A DNA stretch of 18,306 bases, from NCBI GenBank assembly GCA_964384625.1, contig CAYLNH010000134.1:1-18306 (forward strand), given 5' to 3'. The stretch is from CAYLNH01 sp964384625 (lineage in GTDB: Bacteria > Verrucomicrobiota > Lentisphaeria > JABSQK01). A model generated the notes under the pieces. That model was not told where the DNA came from and did no database searches. It saw only the letters and a list, made by a program, of their open reading frames with translations. The translations under genes were made by a program, and so were the position numbers. How positions within the stretch are numbered: the stretch's first letter is position 1; every line of letters starts with the position of its first letter. Of the stretch, positions 1-8,398 are shown piece by piece.

Positions 1-1
1 C

Positions 2-52
2 GACTCTTGAAAGTCTCTCAAAATGTGAAGTTATTTCCGCGCGGACCCTTAG
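2..52. repeat. Left copy of a 51-bp terminal inverted repeat
   Basis: Bases 2-52 are the exact reverse complement of 18256-18306, 51 of 51 matching; immediately inside the repeat the two sides diverge. The outer end (GACTCTTGAAAGTC) is itself an imperfect palindrome. No transposase, recombinase or replication gene lies in the window. The simplest reading is that a genomic repeat flanks this segment in opposite orientations and the assembly broke at both copies. A real mobile-element end or an invertible segment is possible but has no other support here. Confidence 0.9.
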
Positions 53-59
53 CTTGGGG

Positions 60-105
60 CATGAGCAGGGATGCTCATGATACACCGGGAACGCGCTGGA
101 GCGCG
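60..105. terminator. Two hairpins downstream of the thioesterase gene
   Basis: CATGAGCA-GGGA-TGCTCATG (60-79) is a perfect 8-bp stem with a four-base loop, followed by CGCGC-TGGA-GCGCG (92-105). Both lie just past the stop codon of the leftward thioesterase gene, so they may end its transcript or protect its 3' end. There is no T-tract on the leftward strand, so a classical intrinsic terminator is not shown. Nothing else is recognisable in bases 53-135. Confidence 0.4.
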
Positions 106-135
106 AGGAACAGAGCGGTCCCAGGAGGCGACGCC

Positions 136-564
136 CTATGGCAGCTTGGCGCGGAAGTCGGCGGGAATGGAGATGGCGGCGATTCTGCCGTCGGCTGCGG
201 CGGTGCAGCAGGCGATCACGAGTTTGCCCCTGGCGGCGACTTTCTCCTCATCGGTCCGGCGAAAGGTGAAAGCGATGTGGACCACTTTGTCGTCGACCTG
301 GGTGATCGCGGCGCTGATCTCGACTTCATCGTCAAAGGCGAGCGGACGCAGGTACTTGCAGTCGGCCTCGACGCGGGGCCAGGCATAGCCGGTTCTGGTG
401 TAGTCGACGGAAATGCCCAGCGACCGCAGATACTCGTGCAGGCACTCCTCCATGAAGACGAAGAACACGGCGAAGTGCATCTTGCCGGCGAAGTCGGTCT
501 GCGCGACCTGAACCCGGCGAGTGATGGAGAATGGTTTGGACATGTTATAAAGGTATCTCGTCAT
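136..564 (-). CDS. YbgC-like acyl-CoA thioesterase (hot-dog fold)
   Basis: The product has 142 residues, the usual size for the 4-hydroxybenzoyl-CoA thioesterase/YbgC family. These enzymes are cytoplasmic and hydrolyse acyl-CoA or aroyl-CoA thioesters. The N-terminal segment RRVQVAQTDFAGKMHFAVFF matches the family signature R.....D..G..H...Y, in which the Asp (in QTD) is the catalytic acid; the tyrosine at the end of the motif is Phe here. A long helix containing EECLHEYL follows, as in hot-dog proteins. No signal peptide or membrane segment is seen. The start is uncertain: ATG at 564 gives the full length, ATG at 543 (MSKPFS) fits the usual N-terminus of homologues better, and neither has a convincing ribosome site. 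The gene stands alone, divergent from the ATPase locus, and its substrate cannot be told from sequence. Confidence 0.82.
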   Translation of the reverse strand: MTRYLYNMSKPFSITRRVQVAQTDFAGKMHFAVFFVFMEECLHEYLRSLGISVDYTRTGYAWPRVEADCKYLRPLAFDDEVEISAAITQVDDKVVHIAFTFRRTDEEKVAARGKLVIACCTAAADGRIAAISIPADFRAKLP

Positions 565-709
565 CCGTCAGAATTCGACTGCAAACGATGGCAAACGATG
601 GCGACCGCTTCCTTCCGTTCGTTGCCCTCCCACTCACAGCCGGTTGCGTTCCGTGGCACCGCGGGGCGGAATGGTGGGGAGGGGAACATCCGTCTGTACC
701 TCAGAATGT

Positions 710-738
710 TTGACAGCGGGGGGTGGCCATCGTATACT
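710..738 (+). promoter_or_regulatory. Near-consensus sigma-70 promoter
   Basis: TTGACA (710-715), a 17-bp spacer and TATACT (733-738) form an almost ideal housekeeping promoter reading right. The predicted transcription start is about 743-746, at the beginning of a foldable segment. It is the strongest promoter in the window and would drive either a separate small RNA, the giant ATPase gene, or both. Confidence 0.75.
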
Positions 739-740
739 TT

Positions 741-857
741 GGGCTCTGTGAAAGATTGATCCGGCGGTGCCGTCAGTCCTACGAAGGGCAGCGCCCGGGG
801 GAACTCCGGGGCACAGGCCCAGCCGATATGCGTAGAACTCCTAAGATCGGACGTTTT
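741..857 (+). ncRNA. Candidate structured RNA or leader, single long hairpin plus T-tract
   Basis: Directly after the promoter, GGGCTCTGTG (741-750) can pair with CACAGGCCC (812-820) with one bulge. Inside this, GGTGC (766-770) pairs with GCGCC (791-795), enclosing GTCAGTCCTACGAAGGGCAG. A further stem, CCGAT (823-827) with ATCGG (846-850), is followed by ACGTTTTT. The long-hairpin architecture, the length near 115 nt and the GTCAG...GCAGC strands recall bacterial 4.5S/SRP RNA. However, the near-universal GGAA loop and AGCAG strand are not intact, so identity as SRP RNA is doubtful. It could instead be a structured 5' leader of the downstream gene. No tRNA-like cloverleaf is seen. Confidence 0.4.
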
Positions 858-861
858 TGCT

Positions 862-3800
862 GTGGCAGATGAAGAAGTGAAAGACCCGGAGGCAACGGGC
901 GAGGAGCAAGGCGGGGAGGAACAAGAGGAAAGTCTCAAGGGCGGTGCGTACGACGTTATCCGCAACCGGCTGCTGGGACTGAACCGCGACCTCCTGGACC
1001 GTGTCGAGAAACTCAATTCCAAGCGCAAACAGGTCTTCGGCGGCACCGAAGCCAAGATCATCGGCAATGACCGGATCCAAACGGACAACAATTGTGTTGC
1101 CCGCGACATCTTCAGCCTGGGCAACCTGTTGGTTTTCGGCTACAACGTCTTTGTCGGCCTGCGCAGTGAGATCACCCTTGAGGACGTCTTCAGCGTCCAC
1201 AAATTCGCCGACGGCGAATTCAAAGCGACCGAACCGACGCTGCTGCAAAACGAGGAGTTCCTGCGTCACTTCCAGGATCTCTACAAATACTACAACCAGG
1301 CGAAATTCCTCCAGTTTGTCAAAACGCACAATCGCCTGTTGATGCTGTTCCAGATCGGCGAGACGACGGACACCGTGAAGATCTTCCGTTGGAGCATCGA
1401 CAAGACCGGCAAGCTGTCGTACATGGACGACCGCGGCGACAACGAATACAAGCTGCCGCCGCAGCATGGATTCACCTGGACCGAGACCGGCCGGGACCAG
1501 CAGGTGGCCGGCGTATATCCGCACGTATCCATCAAAGACCGTGTGTTCGTCGAGACTGTCGGCGGCGATTTGACCGTCAAGATCGAGAACAACACCACTT
1601 CAGGCGAAGGCATCTACTCCGAAAGCGTTGACGACCCGGACCAGACGCTGGACGACGCCGAGATCTACTATGCCGAGGTCGGCAATCTGATTCTGCTGAA
1701 GATTCTGCCCTACCGCGAGACACGCCATCGTTACATCGTCTTCAACGCCAAGACCGAGACGGCGGTGCGCATTGATTCCATTGCGCATGCGTGCATTGAA
1801 CTGCCGGAAGACCACGGCATCATTTTCCCGAAAGGCTATTACCTGCAGAACGGTGTGACCCGCCAGTTCGACGAAGACGTCGAGGGCATGAAGTACATGG
1901 AGTGCATCAGGTCGCCGAACGGGGAGGACTTCCTCTATGTCTTCTATCAGCCCGACCAGGGCCGCTACATCCTGCTGCAGTACAACCTGATCACCAAGGA
2001 AATCGCCAACCCCATTTTCTGCCACGGCTTCACCCGTTACGACGACGGTCAGATGGTGCTGTTCAGCAATCCGGACGAAGAGCCGAAACGCGTCCACCCG
2101 ATGCAGATCTGGCAAACCCCGTTCTGCGCCGACACCTTCGAGAAGCCGGTGGACTCGAACTCCGCGCTCAACAAGATCGGCAATCGCGATCTGGTCAAAG
2201 GCGTCTCCGACTGCTACACCATCAGCCGGCTGATCACCACGGAGAACGTCACCTTCCATACGTACCGCGATCTGATTGCCGAGTGTACGCGAACGCTCGA
2301 CAGCTATCATTGGCTCGAGGACAACGAAGTCTTCAACCTGCGCCAAGCCCTGGTGGAGATCAAGCAGGCCGGCGTCGCCGCCGTCGATGAATACGACAAG
2401 GTCGTGCGCATCCGCGAGAACACCGCCAAGCAGATTGACGACAACGAGAAGGCCGCGACGAAAGCAATCAAAGAAGCGCAGTTCGGCTCGAAGCGCAACG
2501 TCGACGACTTTGTCAGCAAACTCAATGACCTGCGTTCCCGGCGCGGCCAGGTCATCTCGCTGCGCGAGCTCAAGTATGCCGACCAGCCGCGTATCGACCG
2601 TATCGAGCAGGAGCTTGCGGACGCAACCGAGAAGCTGTCGCTGGAGTGCGTCGAGTTTCTCCTGCAGCAGCAGGCGATGGATCCCTTCTTCGAGAAGATC
2701 AAGGACCTCGACAAGAAACTGGAAAAGATCAAGAAAGTCGCCGACCTGAAGGAAGTCGAAACCGGCATCACCAAGGTCAGTGATCAACTGGATCTGTTGA
2801 CGGATATCGTCAACAACCTGCAGATCGACGACTCGACCAAGACGACGCGCATCGTCGACGCGATCACCGAAGTCTACGGCCAGGTCAACCGGGTCAAGTC
2901 GGTCGCCCGCAACATTCGCAAGGAACTGGGTAAAGGCGAAGCCAGCGCCGAATTCGCGGCGCAGTTCAAACTGGTGACACAGAGCATCACCAACTACATC
3001 GGGCTCTGCGACACCCCCGCCAAGTGCGACGATTTCCTCGGCAAGATCATGGTCACCATCGAGGAACTCGAAGGCCGGTTTGCAGACTATGACGAGTACA
3101 TCGAGCAACTGACCGAGAAGCGCGAGGAGGCCTACAGCGCCTTTACCAATCGCAAGCAGATCCTCGAGGAGGAAGAGAAGCGGCGCGTCGGCTCGCTGAT
3201 CAGCAGCGCCGAACGCATCATGCGCGGCATCCGCAGCCGGGCGCAGACGTTCAAGTCCATCGACGAAGTCAACTCCTACTTCGCCTCCGACCTGATGGTC
3301 AGCAAGATCCGCGACATCATCGAACGCCTGCACAAGGCGGAGAATACCGTCAAAGCCGACGATCTCACCGGCCAACTGAAGGCGCTGCGGGATGAGACCC
3401 TGCGCAAACTGCGCGACAAGCTCGACCTCTTCACCGAGGGCGAGAACATCATCAAGTTCGGCGACTACAGCTTCAATATCAACACCCAGCCGCTGAATCT
3501 CACGACGGTCTTCCGCGACGGCGACATGTACTTCCACCTGACCGGCACGGACTACTACGAGTTGGTGGAAAACGAGGAGTTCCTCAGTACGAAGGATCTC
3601 TGGGAGCAGGATCTGGTCAGTGAGAATCGCGAGGTCTACCGCGCCGAATACCTGGCGCACAAGATTCTCATGGCCGCGGTACGTGGTGAAGAGGGGCTCA
3701 ACCTGAAACGTCTGACTGCCGAAGCCAAGGTCGTCGATGACGATGACGACTACAGCAGGCTCCTGGAAACGGTTCAGGACTTCGCCGCCAATCTCTACAG

Positions 3801-6324
3801 CGAAGGCTATGACAAGGGCATTCACGATCAGGACGCCGCCCGCATTCTGAAGGCGCTGATCGATCTCTACAACACCAGCGGTCTGCTGCGCTACGACTCC
3901 GGTTCACGCGCCTTCGCCATCATCTTCTGGGCGTACTACGACAACCCCGAACACAAGAATTTCCTCCGCAGCAAGATTCGCAGCTACGGCACCATCGGCA
4001 GCGTCTTCGACGTGGAAGAGATCAATCGCGTCTATATCGACGAGCTCCACGCGGCGATGCGCGATTTTTTCGCGGAACTTGTCCCCGATGCCGATCCAAG
4101 CGTCATCCAGAACGCGGCCGAGTTTCTCTTCTACGAGTTGCAGGACCAGGATGAGCTGCTGTTCACCATCAACAAACTCGCCAACGATCTGTACAAACGC
4201 TTTGACGACACGATCCGCAGCAAGAAAGTCAAGAAACGGTTCTACGCCGATGTCGAAGCACTCGACGGCGATCTCAAGGGCCGCCTGGACCTGGTCCGCG
4301 ACTGGCTCACGACCTATTGCCGCATCCACGAAGACGCCGAGAACCAGCATCTCGTCTGGGAAGTCATCGCGCTCATCGTCACCGGCGACGACGTCCAGAA
4401 GGAAGTGGCGCAGTTCTCGACCTACGTGCAGGTGGAGGATCTCCTGGGCCAGCACCGGAACGTCGAAGACAAAAGACTCGATATCTACTTCGATCTCTTC
4501 CTGCTGAAGATGACGGACTTTGTCTACGACAGGGTTCCGCGCTTCGAGAAGTACGTTGACTTGCGCAACAAGCTGACAGCCGAACGTCGGGAAGGCATGC
4601 GGCTGGAAGAATTTGAGTCGCAGGTCATGGGCTCGTTCGTCCGCAACCGGCTGATCAACAATGTCTACCTCCAGATCGTCGGCGCCAACTTCGCCAAGCA
4701 GCTCGGCGTCGCCGGCGAAGGCAAACGGACGGATCTGATGGGCCTGCTGCTCTTGATCTCACCGCCCGGCTACGGCAAGACCACCTTGATGGAGTACGTC
4801 TCCAACCGCCTCGGTCTGACGTTTATGAAGATCAACGGCCCGGCTATCGGCCACCTGGTCACGTCGCTGGATCCGGCTGAAGCGCCCAACGCCACCGCCC
4901 GCGAAGAACTGCAGAAACTCAACCTGGCGCTCGAGATGGGCAACAACATCATGATCTATCTCGACGATATCCAGCACGTGAACCCGGAGTTCCTGCAGAA
5001 GTTCATCTCGCTCTGCGACGCACAGCGGAAGATCGAGGGCGTCTTCAAAGGCCGTACGCGCACCTACGACCTGCGCGGCAAGAAGGTCTGCGTCATCATG
5101 GCCGGCAACCCCTACACCGAAAGCGGCGAGAAGTTCAAGATCCCCGATATGCTGGCCAACCGCGCCGACACCTACAACCTGGGTGATGTCAGCAGCACCG
5201 CCCAGGAAGACTTCGCCTTGAGTTTTGTCGAAAATGCCATGACCTCCAACCCGGTGCTGACGCAGATTGCCAACCGCAGCCATGAGGACCTCTACCGCTT
5301 CTGGCAAATCCTGGAGACCGGCTCTGAGGAAGGCGCCGACTTCGATCATCCCTGGTCCAACGCCGAAGTCAACGAGATCCTTCATATCCTCGGCAAACTC
5401 AAGCGTGTGCAGGAAGTCGTGCTGAAAGTCAACGAACAATACATCTACTCGGCCGCGCAGCAGGACGACTACCGCACCGAGCCGCCCTTCAAACTGCAGG
5501 GCTCCTACCGTAACATGAACCGGATGGCCGAGAAGGTCTTTCCGGTGATGACCGACGAAGAAGTCGACCAGCTCATCTTCGACCACTACTACAACGAAGC
5601 CCAGACACTGACGTCCGGCGCCGAAGCGAATATGCTGAAGTTCAAGGAACTCGTCGGCATCCTGGATGACAAATCCGGCGCGCGCTGGACCGAGATCAAG
5701 AACGAGTTCAACCGCCGCCAGACGCTGGCCGGCGCCGACGAAGGCGACCAGGTCGCCCAGATCCTGGCGCAGTTGTCCGCCTTCACCGTCAAGGTCGGCG
5801 ACATCCGCGACGTTCTCGATCGCTCGCTGAACGGGACCATGGCGGAATCGCTCAAGGGCATCAACTTCGATCCGGTAGTCAACGCTCTCGACGGCATGAA
5901 AGCCGGACTCACGGATGCAGTTGCGACGTTACAGGCGGCCGCTCCTTCCGAAGACGGCAAGCCGGCCCAGATGCAGATCGACATCACCCCGGTGGTGACC
6001 GCACTGCAGGGCATGCAGGAGAGCTTCGCCGAAGGCATGAAAACGGCCATCTCGCAAGAGAAGCCCGAAGCCGCCCCGCCCATCGACATCACGCCGATGG
6101 TGGAAGTAATCGAGAAACTTGATGAAAGGGGCGACGGCTCCGCGAAGGTCGCCGAGGAACTTCAGAAGGACTTCGCCAAGGTCTGCGACCGCCAGATCAC
6201 CGCCATCGAATGTCTCCTCCCGATTATGGAGAGCATCAAAGTCCAGAGCGACACCTTCCTCCAGCTGAAGGAGATGCTGGACAAGCTGATGAGCGGCGTG
6301 ATCCAGGTGGAAGTCCGGAAATAG
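862..6324 (+). CDS. Giant DUF3686-family AAA+ 'DNA repair ATPase'
   Basis: This 1820-residue protein belongs to a family annotated as DNA repair ATPases (DUF3686/PF12458 plus a C-terminal AAA+ module); the role of the family is poorly known. The N-terminal third (about 25-490) holds the family opening (YDVIRNRL, NCVARDIFSLG, GYNVFVGLRSE). A highly charged, probably coiled-coil region spans about 500-860, followed by a conserved segment around 860-905 (FGDYSFNINTQPLNLT). The AAA+ domain covers about 1290-1530: Walker A PPGYGKTT (1301-1308, Lys1306), Walker B IMIYLDD (1363-1369, with Asp where Glu is usual), sensor-1 Asn1416 and a likely arginine finger Arg1434 (LANRADTY). The tail contains three similar segments starting near 1667, 1706 and 1741. 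The start is GTG at 862; no in-frame ATG occurs until about residue 167 and no Shine-Dalgarno is visible. No signal peptide or membrane helix is seen, so it is cytoplasmic. Confidence 0.88.
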   Translation: MADEEVKDPEATGEEQGGEEQEESLKGGAYDVIRNRLLGLNRDLLDRVEKLNSKRKQVFGGTEAKIIGNDRIQTDNNCVARDIFSLGNLLVFGYNVFVGLRSEITLEDVFSVHKFADGEFKATEPTLLQNEEFLRHFQDLYKYYNQAKFLQFVKTHNRLLMLFQIGETTDTVKIFRWSIDKTGKLSYMDDRGDNEYKLPPQHGFTWTETGRDQQVAGVYPHVSIKDRVFVETVGGDLTVKIENNTTSGEGIYSESVDDPDQTLDDAEIYYAEVGNLILLKILPYRETRHRYIVFNAKTETAVRIDSIAHACIELPEDHGIIFPKGYYLQNGVTRQFDEDVEGMKYMECIRSPNGEDFLYVFYQPDQGRYILLQYNLITKEIANPIFCHGFTRYDDGQMVLFSNPDEEPKRVHPMQIWQTPFCADTFEKPVDSNSALNKIGNRDLVKGVSDCYTISRLITTENVTFHTYRDLIAECTRTLDSYHWLEDNEVFNLRQALVEIKQAGVAAVDEYDKVVRIRENTAKQIDDNEKAATKAIKEAQFGSKRNVDDFVSKLNDLRSRRGQVISLRELKYADQPRIDRIEQELADATEKLSLECVEFLLQQQAMDPFFEKIKDLDKKLEKIKKVADLKEVETGITKVSDQLDLLTDIVNNLQIDDSTKTTRIVDAITEVYGQVNRVKSVARNIRKELGKGEASAEFAAQFKLVTQSITNYIGLCDTPAKCDDFLGKIMVTIEELEGRFADYDEYIEQLTEKREEAYSAFTNRKQILEEEEKRRVGSLISSAERIMRGIRSRAQTFKSIDEVNSYFASDLMVSKIRDIIERLHKAENTVKADDLTGQLKALRDETLRKLRDKLDLFTEGENIIKFGDYSFNINTQPLNLTTVFRDGDMYFHLTGTDYYELVENEEFLSTKDLWEQDLVSENREVYRAEYLAHKILMAAVRGEEGLNLKRLTAEAKVVDDDDDYSRLLETVQDFAANLYSEGYDKGIHDQDAARILKALIDLYNTSGLLRYDSGSRAFAIIFWAYYDNPEHKNFLRSKIRSYGTIGSVFDVEEINRVYIDELHAAMRDFFAELVPDADPSVIQNAAEFLFYELQDQDELLFTINKLANDLYKRFDDTIRSKKVKKRFYADVEALDGDLKGRLDLVRDWLTTYCRIHEDAENQHLVWEVIALIVTGDDVQKEVAQFSTYVQVEDLLGQHRNVEDKRLDIYFDLFLLKMTDFVYDRVPRFEKYVDLRNKLTAERREGMRLEEFESQVMGSFVRNRLINNVYLQIVGANFAKQLGVAGEGKRTDLMGLLLLISPPGYGKTTLMEYVSNRLGLTFMKINGPAIGHLVTSLDPAEAPNATAREELQKLNLALEMGNNIMIYLDDIQHVNPEFLQKFISLCDAQRKIEGVFKGRTRTYDLRGKKVCVIMAGNPYTESGEKFKIPDMLANRADTYNLGDVSSTAQEDFALSFVENAMTSNPVLTQIANRSHEDLYRFWQILETGSEEGADFDHPWSNAEVNEILHILGKLKRVQEVVLKVNEQYIYSAAQQDDYRTEPPFKLQGSYRNMNRMAEKVFPVMTDEEVDQLIFDHYYNEAQTLTSGAEANMLKFKELVGILDDKSGARWTEIKNEFNRRQTLAGADEGDQVAQILAQLSAFTVKVGDIRDVLDRSLNGTMAESLKGINFDPVVNALDGMKAGLTDAVATLQAAAPSEDGKPAQMQIDITPVVTALQGMQESFAEGMKTAISQEKPEAAPPIDITPMVEVIEKLDERGDGSAKVAEELQKDFAKVCDRQITAIECLLPIMESIKVQSDTFLQLKEMLDKLMSGVIQVEVRK

Positions 6325-6353
6325 GTGGCGAAAGCAGGCCGCCCCTTCACAAA

Positions 6354-6402
6354 TAATCCTGCGGACAGGATTCTTTCTAGTGCGGCGGCGGACCGCCGCA
6401 AG
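6354..6402 (+). repeat. Two-hairpin intergenic element, copy A
   Basis: AATCCTG-CGGA-CAGGATT (6355-6372) is followed after CTTTCTAG by TGCGGCGG-CGGA-CCGCCGCA (6381-6400); both stems are perfect and share a CGGA loop. Bases 6354-6388 are identical over 35 positions to 15589-15623. It sits between the giant ATPase gene and the kinase-like gene, where it could act as a transcription attenuator or terminator. Confidence 0.85.
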
Positions 6403-6421
6403 GCTGGGATCCCAAAGTGTC

Positions 6422-7027
6422 ATGCACAAAGCGATTCTGCTCATTGGCCCGACGGGATCGGGCAAGTCCCCCTTAGGTGACTGCCTGCAGGCGCACGGCG
6501 TCGACGGCAGAAGGTGTTGGCACTTTGACTTCGGCGCCAACCTGCGGGCTGTGGCGGCCGGAGGTCTCGGCGGTTTCACCGAGGACGAGGTCGCGTTCGT
6601 GAAGGAGGTCCTTGAAGCGGGGGCGTTGCTGGAAAACGAGACCTTCTATTTGGCGAAGAAGATCCTGACGGTATTCGAACAGGCAAACGCGATCAGCTCC
6701 AAGGACCTCCTTGTGCTGAACGGGCTGCCGCGGCATGTTGGCCAGGCGGAAGCAATGGCAGACCTGGTGAATGTCGTTGCCGTGGTCGAGCTGGACTGTA
6801 CGCCGGAAATCGTCTTCGAACGACTGCGCCTGGACAGCGGCGGCGACCGCGCGGAGCGCAGCGACGACCAGCTGGAATTGGTTCGGAAGAAGCTGGCGGT
6901 CTTTGAGAATCGCACCCGGCCGCTGATTGCTTATTATCGCGAACTCGGGGGCATGCTGATTCGGATTGAGGTCGCTGTGTCAACGCAGCCGGCGGATATG
7001 ATCGACACGGTGGCCGCAGTGCTGTAG
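6422..7027 (+). CDS. Adenylate-kinase-like nucleoside monophosphate kinase
   Basis: The 201-residue product has the order of motifs of the adenylate kinase family (PF00406), which transfers a phosphate from ATP to a nucleoside monophosphate in the cytoplasm. Visible are the P-loop GPTGSGKS (9-16), NGLPRHVGQAEAM (100-112; the family consensus is DGFPR..QA), Arg134 and Arg143 around a short lid, and DD (148-149) followed by the terminal pattern VRKKL..F...T.PLI.YY. The lid is too short to hold the zinc or beta-type LID of long adenylate kinases. Asn replaces the usual Asp of DGFPR, so the substrate may differ from AMP. An upstream in-frame GTG at 6380 lies inside a hairpin; ATG 6422 places the P-loop at the expected distance from the N-terminus. 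It is 33 bp upstream of the membrane protein gene and probably co-transcribed with it. Confidence 0.8.
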   Translation: MHKAILLIGPTGSGKSPLGDCLQAHGVDGRRCWHFDFGANLRAVAAGGLGGFTEDEVAFVKEVLEAGALLENETFYLAKKILTVFEQANAISSKDLLVLNGLPRHVGQAEAMADLVNVVAVVELDCTPEIVFERLRLDSGGDRAERSDDQLELVRKKLAVFENRTRPLIAYYRELGGMLIRIEVAVSTQPADMIDTVAAVL

Positions 7028-7060
7028 AGTACCCAGCGGCAAATATCGGAGGAAAGGAAA

Positions 7061-8344
7061 ATGGCCCAGGGCGACGCCCCTGCAAGTTCAGAAGGAATGG
7101 CCGCTGGCACTCCGGCGGAAGAACAGATTGCCGGCAGCGGTGAAGAGCGAGAGGAAAATTCGGCGGGCGTAGGCGGCAATCGCCGGCAGCGGCTGATCGG
7201 CGTGGTGTTCCTTGGTGTTCTGCTCTTCATCCCCGGGAAGATAGTGCAATACAGCTACTCGGCGCCGAACGGATTTCTGAGCTTGATTCACTTCGGGCGC
7301 GAGTTCAGGGACAGAGCCCTGCCGGAAATCCGGGAGCGAATCCCAACTCATTCGTCGCAGGATGGGTACGACGGTCAGTTCTATGCCCAGATCGCTCTGG
7401 ACCCGACGCTCAGCGACAAGAGGCTTGCGCCTGCCCTGGACAACCCGTCCTACCGGGCGAGACGCATCGGGCTCCCGCTGATATCGTTTTGTCTGGGGCT
7501 CGGCCAACCGTCATGGATCCTGCAGATCTACGCCCTGTTGAACTTCGCCTTCTGGCTCCTCCTGCTCGGGGCGCTCCTCCGCTTTATCGGCCTGCGGAGA
7601 CCAAGAGACATGTTATTGGCTGCCGCCCTTCTCTGGTCGACGGGAACCCTGGTTTCTCTCTCCAAAGCGTTGACGGATTTCCCGGCCGCTGTTGTCGCTG
7701 TCCTGGCGGTGCTCGCAAATTGCAGATGGATTGCGGCCGCAGGCCTTCTCAGCGCCGCCGGACTATTCAAGGAAACGAGCGTTTTGAGTCTGGGAGTGGT
7801 TACGTGGCGAAAAGGGGCCGACGCTTTCAACTGGCAGCGCATCGCGCTGTCGGCAGCAATCGTGATGCTGCCGATCCTCTTGTGGATCGGCTATATTCAC
7901 CTGCGTCTTCCAACCACGGATTCCGCCGCCGCCACGAATCTCACTTTCCCTTTTCGCGGGATCGTCAACAAGTTCTGGGGCAGCATCGTGGCCCTGACCG
8001 GCGACCGGGCGGGAACGTCGTCCAGCGGCAGACTGGTTCTGGTGTTCGAGCTCCTTTGCCCCCTCTCGCTGGCGGTACAGGCAGCGTACCTGGTCGTCAC
8101 CCCCCGAATCGATGCCGCCGCCTGGCGGTTTGGCATCGGCTTCGCCGCTCTGAGCACGATCCTCGGCGCCCCGGTATGGGCGGAGCAAGTCGGCTATTGC
8201 CGCATCCTGCTGCCATTGACCTTTTCCTTCAACCTTTTGATCCACAAGCACGAAACGGGCAGGAGGTACGCAGCGCTCTTCACGATCGGCAACGGCGGCA
8301 TGTTCTGGATGGCGTTGTTGTTTCTTATCGTCGCCTTGACCTGA
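7061..8344 (+). CDS. Polytopic membrane protein, probable GT-C type glycosyltransferase-like
   Basis: The 427-residue product begins with about 42 hydrophilic residues rich in Ala, Gly and Glu, then has a first membrane helix (about 45-62) and several more hydrophobic segments to the end (LLISFCLGL-like, ALLNFAFWLLLLGALL, LSAAIVMLPILLWIGYI, MFWMALLFLIVALT). The first extracytoplasmic loop carries DGYDGQFYAQIALDP (101-115) and LDNPSYRARRIGLPL, a pattern I associate with mannosyltransferase-like membrane enzymes of the GT-C fold that build cell-surface polymers. This is a family-level guess: donor and acceptor are unknown. A strong ribosome site (GGAGGAAAGGAAA before ATG) supports the start. 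It follows the kinase-like gene by 33 bp. Confidence 0.7.
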   Translation: MAQGDAPASSEGMAAGTPAEEQIAGSGEEREENSAGVGGNRRQRLIGVVFLGVLLFIPGKIVQYSYSAPNGFLSLIHFGREFRDRALPEIRERIPTHSSQDGYDGQFYAQIALDPTLSDKRLAPALDNPSYRARRIGLPLISFCLGLGQPSWILQIYALLNFAFWLLLLGALLRFIGLRRPRDMLLAAALLWSTGTLVSLSKALTDFPAAVVAVLAVLANCRWIAAAGLLSAAGLFKETSVLSLGVVTWRKGADAFNWQRIALSAAIVMLPILLWIGYIHLRLPTTDSAAATNLTFPFRGIVNKFWGSIVALTGDRAGTSSSGRLVLVFELLCPLSLAVQAAYLVVTPRIDAAAWRFGIGFAALSTILGAPVWAEQVGYCRILLPLTFSFNLLIHKHETGRRYAALFTIGNGGMFWMALLFLIVALT

Positions 8345-8398
8345 AAGCGACACCGGCACCTGCGGGCCAACCGTGCATTGTCCGCTCTGCAACCGGTG
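8345..8398. terminator. Convergent intergenic region with inverted repeat
   Basis: The 54 bp between the stop codons of the rightward membrane protein gene and the leftward sulfatase gene are bounded by CACCGG (8351-8356) and CCGGTG (8393-8398), a perfect 6-bp inverted pair with a 36-base interior. It could form a weak bidirectional transcription stop. No T-tract is present. Confidence 0.3.

Noticed and set aside
7..759. 250-codon plus-strand frame across the thioesterase gene and the promoter
   Set aside because: It begins inside the terminal repeat and runs antisense to a recognisable hot-dog thioesterase; the protein is low-complexity Gly/Asp/Val.
741..857. Firm call of SRP RNA (ffs)
   Set aside because: Overall fold and ends fit, but the conserved GGAA loop and AGCAG strand are not intact; kept as a candidate structured RNA only.
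1600..3825. Open frame of 741 codons on the minus strand inside the giant ATPase gene
   Set aside because: It is the codon-bias mirror of the GC-rich sense gene; its translation is a run of Val, Leu, Asp and Ala without motifs, and the sense strand has clear domain signatures.
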